A DNA stretch of 11,156 nt, taken from contig CAZMCI010000032.1 of assembly GCA_964564905.1 (NCBI GenBank), forward strand, positions 1 through 11,156, in the 5' to 3' direction. The translations under genes were made by a program, and so were the position numbers. Source of the stretch: B75-G9 sp964564905. Its GTDB lineage: Archaea > Hadarchaeota > Hadarchaeia > Hadarchaeales > Hadarchaeaceae. Positions 6,580 to 11,156 of this stretch are shown here, piece after piece. Under the pieces are notes generated by a model. The model saw only the letters and a program-made list of their open reading frames with translations, did no database searches and was not told the DNA's origin. Within the stretch, counting starts at the first letter, position 1; every line of letters starts with the position of its first letter.

Positions 6580-7047
6580 TTACCGCAGAGGGCGATGTTT
6601 AGAGCTAGTATTTCCTTTCCTGTTTCTCGATTTCTTTAGGGCATCCAAAAGCGACAAGAGTTCATCAAAATTTTTCACGATTTTGAGGCTCTGGGCCAAC
6701 ATGTTGTTTATTTCTTCCTCTTTGGCAAATATGCGGACGTCGGTCTTGAGACCGATCACCGGTTTCCCGAGGGCTGAGGCGTAACCTATCTCAAATGCCG
6801 TGCCGGAGTCCACATCGGGTCCATCGAGAACCGCCACGAGCAGATCTGACTTCTCGATCCCGCGTAGGTCTTTCCTGTACAGCTTCCCATACTCTTTATC
6901 GGATTTGACCTTCCACAGTTGTCCGATATCTCGCTGAGGAAGAATCGTCTCAAACCCATGTCTTCTGAGAAACCGATCTAGTTTTAAGTTGAATTCGCGT
7001 TCCGCTTGCGAGAACAGTGGCCCAGCGATAAATACCTTGGTTCCCAT
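6580..7047 (-). CDS. Nucleoside 2-deoxyribosyltransferase-family protein
   Basis: A 155-residue protein of the Nuc_deoxyrib_tr fold. The N-terminus KVFIAGPLFSQAEREFN (4-20) is the typical opening strand and substrate loop, and VLDGPDVDSGTAFEIGYA (73-90) is the catalytic block with Glu86 as the expected nucleophile. GKPVIGLKTDVR (94-105) follows as in the family. Known members exchange bases between deoxynucleosides or hydrolyse nucleoside monophosphates (as in Rcl/DNPH1), so purine/pyrimidine salvage or nucleotide sanitation is likely, but the exact substrate is not readable. The tail after about 135 is basic and probably disordered. The ATG at 7047 has no strong ribosome binding site. It converges with the HAD gene (17 nt between stops) and diverges from RNase P RNA across about 40 nt. 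Confidence 0.88.
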   Translation of the reverse strand: MGTKVFIAGPLFSQAEREFNLKLDRFLRRHGFETILPQRDIGQLWKVKSDKEYGKLYRKDLRGIEKSDLLVAVLDGPDVDSGTAFEIGYASALGKPVIGLKTDVRIFAKEEEINNMLAQSLKIVKNFDELLSLLDALKKSRNRKGNTSSKHRPLR

Positions 7048-7086
7048 CAGGCTACTTTCTTAAGTTTTCAAACTAAAATTTATTAT

Positions 7087-7382
7087 GCCGGCGAGCTGGT
7101 GGGCGACCGTCGGGCGAAAGCCTGAGGAAACTCCGTCCATCTGACAGGAACGCGAACCTGCAAAGGTCCGGCCGAGAGGTCGGGGCAATGGAACAGAAAC
7201 GACACCCTCCGACTCGCGCCATGATGCGGAAACGCTGAGGTCGTGTCGAGGGGGATGAAACGGCCATCCCGCGTGATGCAAGGACAAATTACCGCCAATG
7301 AATGCCTGTCCGAGGCGGGTGGTAGTCCGCTCAGCTAAATGTCGCCTAAAACAGAAGACGGGTTACGGCCAGCACGCCGGCG
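7087..7382 (+). ncRNA. rnpB: RNase P RNA, archaeal type
   Basis: Catalytic RNA that removes tRNA 5' leaders. The ends pair as helix P1: GCCGGCG (7087-7093) with CGCCGGC (7375-7381), continued by GCTGG with CCAGC after single-base bulges. The universally conserved block CR-I is GAGGAAACTCCGTCC (7124-7138) and CR-V is ACAGAAGACGGGTTA (7351-7365). They form helix P4: 7129-7137 pairs with 7357-7364 leaving one bulged U (7132), as in all RNase P RNAs. The internal AACAGAAACGACAC segment (7192-7205) and GGATGAAACGGCCATCCC (7252-7269) are typical archaeal elements. GC is about 60%, well above neighbouring genes. Length of about 296 nt suits an archaeal type A RNA. Its promoter is not clear; the AT-rich 7056-7086 must contain it. 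Several apparent open frames here are shadows. Confidence 0.95.
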
Positions 7383-7425
7383 TTGATCACTTGGATTTTT
7401 GGATGGTTTCATCGGTAATACAAAC

Positions 7426-7432
7426 TATTATA
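7426..7432 (+). promoter_or_regulatory. TATA-like box for S26e
   Basis: TATTATA in the context CAAACTATTATACCCC, 31 nt before the S26e ATG at 7464. It predicts a start near 7455 and so an almost leaderless message, consistent with the lack of a Shine-Dalgarno sequence. It lies 44 nt after the end of RNase P RNA, so S26e seems to have its own promoter. Confidence 0.55.
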
Positions 7433-7463
7433 CCCCTTCGTTTTCTAATTAAAGAATGATATC

Positions 7464-7688
7464 ATGGGGAAGAAGTGGGGTCGATACAAAGCTGGTGGTA
7501 GAAGCCAGCCCGTCTCCTGTGTATACTGCGGACGCATGATACCAAGAATCAAAGCCGTGCCCGTGAGGAAGAGATATGGATTGGGAGATCTCCGCACAAT
7601 CCCAAATATCGATCGGAGGCGCGTGTTTCTCCCAACCACAAAGGCATATGCATGTATTTCCTGCGCTAAGCACCGCCGGCTGATTTGA
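7464..7688 (+). CDS. rps26e: 30S ribosomal protein S26e
   Basis: A 74-residue zinc-ribbon protein of the small ribosomal subunit that binds near the mRNA exit channel and the 16S rRNA 3' end. Residues RSQPVSCVYCGRMIPRIKAV (13-32) match the S26e signature around the first zinc pair (Cys19, Cys22), and AYACISCAKH (61-70) supplies the second (Cys64, Cys67). The basic N-terminus MGKKWGRYKAGGR is typical. It is shorter than Sulfolobus or eukaryotic S26e, lacking the C-terminal tail that contacts mRNA and most of the spacer between the cysteine pairs. A TATA-like box at 7426-7432 precedes it. Its last 23 bp overlap the end of GGGP synthase on the other strand. S26e is generally reported from TACK and Asgard archaea and eukaryotes, which gives a taxonomic hint. 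Confidence 0.88.
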   Translation: MGKKWGRYKAGGRSQPVSCVYCGRMIPRIKAVPVRKRYGLGDLRTIPNIDRRRVFLPTTKAYACISCAKHRRLI

Positions 7689-8421
7689 TAGCCTTCACTA
7701 TTCTGTGGATTTGGTTTTTTCTATCGTCCGCATGTTCGACTATGGTTCCAGTCACTATGATGTCTCCTCCGGCTCTGACCAATTCTCCTGCCGTTTCTGG
7801 GCTTCTCACCCCTCCCCCGACGATGAGCGTCACGTCCGTCCTTTCTTTTACCTCTCTGACCATCTTGGTTGGCACGTGGCGATCTGCTCCGGACCCTGCT
7901 TCTAGGTACACGAATCGCATTCCTAAGTATTGTCCGGCGAGAGCATATGCCACAGCTAGCTCTGTTCCGTCTCGAGGAACGAGGTTGGCTTTTCCGACCT
8001 TTCCTACTGTCCCTCCAGGCTCGATCAAGATATACGCCATGGGAAGTGTCTCAAGGTTGAACTTCTTGACAAGCGGCGCGCCTAGTCTTTGTGCTCCTGT
8101 GATGAAATAGGGATCGTTTGAATTGAGCATGCTCATGAAGAAAATGGCATCGGCGTGTTTGCTGATTCCAGCTTCACTCGCCGGGAAGAGGATCACCGGT
8201 AGGTCCGTCGTCTTTTTTATTTTCAAGACAGTCTCATCCAAAAGCTTTCCTTCGGAACGTGTCGAGCCTCCGACCATTATTCCATCTGTGCCGGCTTCGG
8301 CGACATCGGAGGCTATCTCGCCAGCGGTTTCAGGGGTTTGTTTGTCAGGATCTATCAGCGTGAGATGCGCGGCGCCATCCCTGGATATGGTGTCTCTTAA
8401 GTGTTTCTCGACCTTACCCAC
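7666..8421 (-). CDS. Geranylgeranylglyceryl phosphate synthase (GGGP synthase)
   Basis: Joins geranylgeranyl diphosphate to sn-glycerol-1-phosphate, the first ether bond of archaeal membrane lipids. The 251 residues form a TIM barrel of the PcrB/GGGPS family. Motifs in order: HLTLIDPDK (19-27, Asp24 expected to bind Mg/diphosphate), IMVGGST (48-54), ILFPAS (77-82), YLEAGSGA (172-179), IVGGGVRSPE (200-209) and IIVTGTIVE (221-229); the glycine-rich loops bind the glycerol-phosphate. The start is GTG at 8421-8419, since it overlaps the L40e stop by 8 nt and the N-terminus GKVEKHLRDTI fits the family; translation is probably coupled to L40e. It is the last gene of a three-gene minus-strand operon. 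The related heptaprenylglyceryl phosphate synthase is unlikely in an archaeal context. Confidence 0.95.
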   Translation of the reverse strand: MGKVEKHLRDTISRDGAAHLTLIDPDKQTPETAGEIASDVAEAGTDGIMVGGSTRSEGKLLDETVLKIKKTTDLPVILFPASEAGISKHADAIFFMSMLNSNDPYFITGAQRLGAPLVKKFNLETLPMAYILIEPGGTVGKVGKANLVPRDGTELAVAYALAGQYLGMRFVYLEAGSGADRHVPTKMVREVKERTDVTLIVGGGVRSPETAGELVRAGGDIIVTGTIVEHADDRKNQIHRIVKAIKSAGGA

Positions 8422-8560
8422 GGGGTTCCCTCGATTTGGGTCTTAATCCCCCATAACCGCACTTTCTGCACCTAGTTGCCTTCATGGGGTTGCGGGCATT
8501 GCAGCGCATGCATATCTTCACATTGAATAAGCGCTTTTCTGCCACCTCAAACTTAGCCAT
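8414..8560 (-). CDS. rpl40e: 50S ribosomal protein L40e
   Basis: A 48-residue zinc-finger protein of the large ribosomal subunit, easily missed because it is so short. It reads MAKFEVAEKRLFNVKICMRC at the start, with cysteines 17, 20, 31 and 34 forming the zinc site (KICMRCNARN and TRCRKCGYGG), and ends GLRPKSREPRG, all as in archaeal L40e. In eukaryotes the same protein is made as a ubiquitin fusion; here it stands alone. The start at 8560 follows the strong Shine-Dalgarno GAGGTGA, which overlaps the stop of the NAD(P)H-hydrate dehydratase gene 4 nt upstream. Its stop overlaps the GTG start of GGGP synthase (shared 8 nt). Translational coupling of all three genes is likely. Confidence 0.95.
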   Translation of the reverse strand: MAKFEVAEKRLFNVKICMRCNARNPMKATRCRKCGYGGLRPKSREPRG

Positions 8561-8564
8561 GATC

Positions 8565-9452
8565 TCACCTCTTCCTCCGTATCTCTTTGAATACCTCAGG
8601 TAATTTATCTATCAGGTCTGACGCTATGAATTCGTAGCCTTTTTCTTTTAGACATAGATCTCCCGCCCGCCCACACACCCAAGCCCCTGCAGTTGCCGCG
8701 TTGAATGGGTCGTTTCCTTGAGCTAGAAAAGCCCCCACGATCCCTGAGAGTACATCACCAGTGCCACCGACGCTCATTCCGGGGTTTCCGGTGCGATTCA
8801 GTTTAAGGTCACCGCTTGCTGAGGCAATAATGTCCACATGGCCTTTCACGAGGATCGAACATCCAAGTTTTTGGGCAGTCGACTTGACGTGTTCCATGCG
8901 TTCGTCCATGCCTCTGGGGATATCACTTCCTACTAGAAGCTTGAATTCTCCCACGTGGGGCGTGAGGATCCATGGCATTCCATGGAGCAGATCACGCGTG
9001 TTCGCCAGGGCTTTCAGTCCATCAGCGTCAAATAACGTCGGAAGCCTCGGATGTTTTTCTTTGAGTTCGCGGGCGATCTCGATGACGGCGTCCAGCGTTT
9101 TCGATGTGGTGCCCAATCCTGGTCCTACCACCACAGCTGTGGAACGTTCCAGCTCGCTCCGGAGCTCCGGAATGACGGAAGGTTCCAGGTCTTTGCAGGG
9201 CAATTTGAGGGTGATGAGATCGGGAGAGATGGAGTTTACGGCCCAAGCCGTTTTTTCCGGAGCTGCCACGATGACCAAGTCTGCTCCAGAACGCAGGGCA
9301 GCGAGCCCCACGAGCGCTGGGGCTCCCACATAGTGTGATCCACCGCCCACTATGAGTAACCTTCCAAAGTCTCCCTTGTGGGACTCAGGTTTTCGTTCGG
9401 GAAGTACTTTTAACACGTCTCTTTTTGATGTCCAGCGTTTGGTTTTCATCAC
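8565..9452 (-). CDS. nnrD: ADP-dependent NAD(P)H-hydrate dehydratase (stand-alone dehydratase domain)
   Basis: Repairs damaged NAD(P)H hydrates back to NAD(P)H at the expense of ADP (ATP in eukaryotes); a ribokinase-like cytosolic enzyme. Motifs: GDFGRLLIVGGG (27-38), GAPALVGLAALRSGADLV (43-60), VVVGPGLG (107-114), FDADGLKAL (141-149), LTPHVGEF (163-170), VKGHVDI (202-208) and GNPGMSVGGTGDVLSG (222-237), in which Asp233 is the expected catalytic residue. Many prokaryotes carry a fused NnrE epimerase domain (about 500 residues in all); here the 295 residues hold only the dehydratase, so any epimerase is elsewhere. The coordinate uses GTG at 9452; ATG at 9449 is equally possible, both served by GAGGTC at 9463-9458. 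A TATA-like TTTATTAT (9490-9483) lies upstream. It is first in the operon with L40e and GGGP synthase. Confidence 0.94.
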   Translation of the reverse strand: MMKTKRWTSKRDVLKVLPERKPESHKGDFGRLLIVGGGSHYVGAPALVGLAALRSGADLVIVAAPEKTAWAVNSISPDLITLKLPCKDLEPSVIPELRSELERSTAVVVGPGLGTTSKTLDAVIEIARELKEKHPRLPTLFDADGLKALANTRDLLHGMPWILTPHVGEFKLLVGSDIPRGMDERMEHVKSTAQKLGCSILVKGHVDIIASASGDLKLNRTGNPGMSVGGTGDVLSGIVGAFLAQGNDPFNAATAGAWVCGRAGDLCLKEKGYEFIASDLIDKLPEVFKEIRRKR

Positions 9453-9573
9453 GGTTCGACCTCAAAAAGAAATGTAGGTGAGATAATAAAGCTCTCAGGT
9501 TTTGCTATCTCATTGTCTGGGAATATCGCTTTTTTAAGGGTAATGATTAATTATTGATACAACGGGTGATGCT
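9453..9573. promoter_or_regulatory. Divergent promoter region between nnrD operon and aminotransferase-lysA operon
   Basis: The minus-strand element TTTATTAT (9490-9483) suits the nnrD operon. On the plus strand the AT-rich GATTAATTATTGATAC (9545-9560) could act as the TATA region for the aminotransferase, giving a start near 9578; TTTTTTAAG (9530-9538) is an alternative. A 7-bp inverted repeat TGAGATA (9479-9485) and TATCTCA (9506-9512), separated by 20 nt, brackets the nnrD box and might be an operator. Confidence 0.4.
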
Positions 9574-9648
9574 CTGTCAAGACCAGCATGGGTTAAAGGT
9601 GCCCCACGTATTGTTACTCCCATTCCAGGTCCTCGTGCAAAAGAGCTT

Positions 9649-10914
9649 GTGTCGCGTGATGAACGGGTGATGTCTCCTTCCTACACGCGGGCTGAGCCCA
9701 TCGTGGCGACGGAGGGGTGGGGATGCTACGTAAAGGATATAGATGGAAACGTGTTGCTGGATCTCTCGTCCGGAATGTTTGTATTGAACTACGGATATTC
9801 TCACCCCCGGTTGATTCGTGCTGTAGAGCAACAGCTCAGGAAGCTCACACACTTTGCAGGAACCGATTTTTATTACGAGGCACAGGTCGAACTCGCGGAG
9901 CGTTTGGTGGACATCACTCCGGGTAACTTCCCAAAGCATGTTTATTTCGGAAACAGCGGAGCTGAGGCTGTGGAGGCGGCATTTAAATGCGTGCGCTGGC
10001 ACACCCGTCGTCCGCACATGATCTCCTTTACCGGGAGTTTTCACGGGCGCACGTTTGGGGCGATGAGCTTGTCCGGCGCTCCGACCCTGCGTCGAGAACA
10101 TTTCGCACCGTTGGTTCCCGAGGTGAGCCTCGTCCAGTTCCCAGATCCCTATCGCGGTCCCTTCAAGAGTTCCTCCGAGTGCATCGAGCATATACGGAAT
10201 CGTTTGAGGAAGGACATCCCGGAGGAAAAAGTTGCCGCGGTGATCACCGAACCGATTCAGGGAACGGCCGGTTATGTGATTCCCCCGTCCGACTTTTATC
10301 CAATGCTGAAGGAACTCTGCGAGGAGAAGGGATGGATATTCATCGTTGACGAGATTCAAACAGGACTTGGACGAAGCGGCAAGATGTTTGCAATCGAACA
10401 TTGGGATGTCGTTCCGGATATCGTGTGTGTGGCAAAAGCACTCGCTGGGGGAATCGCTCCCATAGGCGCCACCATAGCTGACGCGGAGGTCATGGACTGG
10501 GAACCAGGCGCGCACGCATCCACGTTTGGAGGAAATCTGGTTGCCTGCGTGGCGGCCATCGAGGGTCTGAAAATTTTGGAAGAGCAGAACTTGGTAAAAC
10601 GTGCGGAAGAATTGGGTGAAATGGCGCTCAAGCGGTTGGAGGAGATGAAAGAAGGTTCCAGGCTCATAGGCGACGTCAGGGGGAAAGGTCTTCTTCTAGC
10701 GGTCGACTTGGTGAAGGATAAACGTACGAAAGATTTTGCTGTGAAGGAAAGGGAAATGCTGGTACGCGAGTCCCTGAACCGTGGACTTATAGTTTTCAGG
10801 GGCGGGAAATCAGCGATCCGGATCGCACCTCCGCTTACCATAGACAGACGGGAGCTTGAGCTTGGACTGGATATATTTGAGGAAGCCCTCAAAGAGGTCG
10901 AAAGAAAATGCTGA
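9649..10914 (+). CDS. Class III PLP-dependent aminotransferase (ArgD/GABA/ornithine aminotransferase family); true N-terminus upstream
   Basis: A fold-type I aminotransferase moving amino groups from an omega-amino or amino acid to a keto acid. Numbered from GTG 9649 (421 residues): NSGAEA (102-107) binds PLP phosphate, FHGRT (131-135), EPIQGTAGYV (201-210), DEIQTGLGRSG (234-244, Asp234 contacts the pyridine nitrogen), VAKALAGG (261-268, Lys263 the Schiff-base lysine), STFGGN (291-296) and IGDVRGKG near the end. Conserved family sequence continues in frame upstream: codons 9601-9648 read APRIVTPIPGPRAKEL, yet no ATG, GTG or TTG occurs in that frame back to the stop at 9544-9546. GTG 9649 is thus the first standard start but probably cuts off real protein and has no good ribosome binding site. 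It overlaps lysA by 7 nt, so a role in lysine (diaminopimelate) or ornithine metabolism is plausible; the substrate cannot be read from sequence. Confidence 0.9.
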   Translation: MSRDERVMSPSYTRAEPIVATEGWGCYVKDIDGNVLLDLSSGMFVLNYGYSHPRLIRAVEQQLRKLTHFAGTDFYYEAQVELAERLVDITPGNFPKHVYFGNSGAEAVEAAFKCVRWHTRRPHMISFTGSFHGRTFGAMSLSGAPTLRREHFAPLVPEVSLVQFPDPYRGPFKSSSECIEHIRNRLRKDIPEEKVAAVITEPIQGTAGYVIPPSDFYPMLKELCEEKGWIFIVDEIQTGLGRSGKMFAIEHWDVVPDIVCVAKALAGGIAPIGATIADAEVMDWEPGAHASTFGGNLVACVAAIEGLKILEEQNLVKRAEELGEMALKRLEEMKEGSRLIGDVRGKGLLLAVDLVKDKRTKDFAVKEREMLVRESLNRGLIVFRGGKSAIRIAPPLTIDRRELELGLDIFEEALKEVERKC

Positions 10915-11156
10915 TGCTGAAGGAACATTTCAGGGCAAACGACATGGGTCACTTGGTTGTGGGAAAGTTGGACGCGGTCGATCTCGCCAAAACATTTGGG
11001 ACACCGCTCTACGTGATGGATGAACAGCGTATACGGGAAAAATATCGCAATTTTCACAGGGCGTTTTCCAGCCTGTGGCGAAATCTGCTGGTATGTTATG
11101 CCTTGAAAGCGAACTCGAACCTCGCGATCGTCAAGATCTTACAGGGCGAAGGTTCG
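10908..11156 (+). CDS. lysA: Diaminopimelate decarboxylase, N-terminal part, truncated by window edge
   Basis: PLP enzyme of alanine-racemase fold that decarboxylates meso-diaminopimelate to lysine. The first 83 residues are present. Visible features are KLDAVDLAKTFGTPLYVMDE (20-39), the usual LysA entry segment, and CYALKANSNLAIVKIL (63-78), in which Lys67 is the PLP Schiff-base lysine. The ATG at 10908 overlaps the aminotransferase stop (ATGCTGA) and has GAGGTC about 8 nt upstream inside the previous gene; an alternative ATG at 10914 would be too far from it. The overlap indicates an operon with translational coupling. Related decarboxylases (carboxynorspermidine, ornithine/arginine types) share this N-terminus, but the GHLVVGKLDAVDLA region favours LysA. 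Confidence 0.92.
   Translation, partial: MLMLKEHFRANDMGHLVVGKLDAVDLAKTFGTPLYVMDEQRIREKYRNFHRAFSSLWRNLLVCYALKANSNLAIVKILQGEGS

Noticed and set aside
7060..7298. Three minus-strand open frames of 64-75 codons
   Set aside because: They lie antisense to RNase P RNA, whose conserved blocks and P1/P4 pairing are clear.
8761..9333. 190-codon plus-strand open frame
   Set aside because: Antisense shadow of nnrD, which has every family motif; composition is Ser/Pro/Arg-rich as expected of a shadow.
9577..10515. 312-codon minus-strand open frame
   Set aside because: Antisense shadow of the aminotransferase gene; no motifs and a His/Cys/Ser-rich composition.
1..11156. CRISPR array, insertion sequence or attachment site
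   Set aside because: No regularly spaced repeats, transposase frame or tRNA-flanking duplication seen on either strand.

Overview
The window is archaeal chromosome. Evidence for this is a replication factor C small subunit, an archaeal-type isoleucyl-tRNA synthetase, archaeal/eukaryotic ribosomal proteins S26e and L40e, geranylgeranylglyceryl phosphate synthase (ether-lipid synthesis), an archaeal RNase P RNA, and TATA-like boxes upstream of several genes. S26e is classically found in TACK/Asgard lineages and missing from most Euryarchaeota. With a bacterial-type class II HMG-CoA reductase and a lysA gene, this points to an uncultivated archaeon such as Bathyarchaeia, Hadarchaeota or a relative; I cannot place it further by eye. 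The RNA genes are GC-rich (about 60%) in a moderate-GC background, which is usual in thermophilic archaea.

Left part (1-3775): a minus-strand pair, a BlaI/MecI-like winged-helix regulator followed 10 nt later by rfcS (cut by the window edge), diverges from ileS on the plus strand. Between ileS and the next gene lies a 330-nt GC-rich stretch (3776-4106) with no credible protein. It is full of nested inverted repeats whose loops are A-rich when read on the minus strand. I interpret it as an unassigned structured non-coding RNA, and it is the most interesting object here.

Middle (4107-6562): a small two-helix membrane protein (minus) and class II HMG-CoA reductase (plus) diverge from what looks like one shared TATA element. 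A HAD phosphatase-like protein with a substituted catalytic motif follows the reductase.

Right-middle (6580-7688): a nucleoside 2-deoxyribosyltransferase-like gene (minus), then RNase P RNA and S26e (plus). Minus-strand operon (7666-9452): NAD(P)H-hydrate dehydratase, L40e and GGGP synthase, tightly packed and partly overlapping; its last gene overlaps the tail of S26e by 23 bp.

Right end (about 9547-11156): a class III PLP aminotransferase overlapping the start of diaminopimelate decarboxylase (lysA, cut by the edge), probably an amino-acid (lysine?) operon. The conserved N-terminus of the aminotransferase lies upstream of its first in-frame ATG/GTG, suggesting a single-base indel or a non-standard start.

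Functionally the window mixes housekeeping (DNA replication, translation, tRNA processing) with isoprenoid/ether-lipid precursor genes (HMG-CoA reductase and GGGP synthase). I see no CRISPR array, insertion sequence, tRNA or rRNA.
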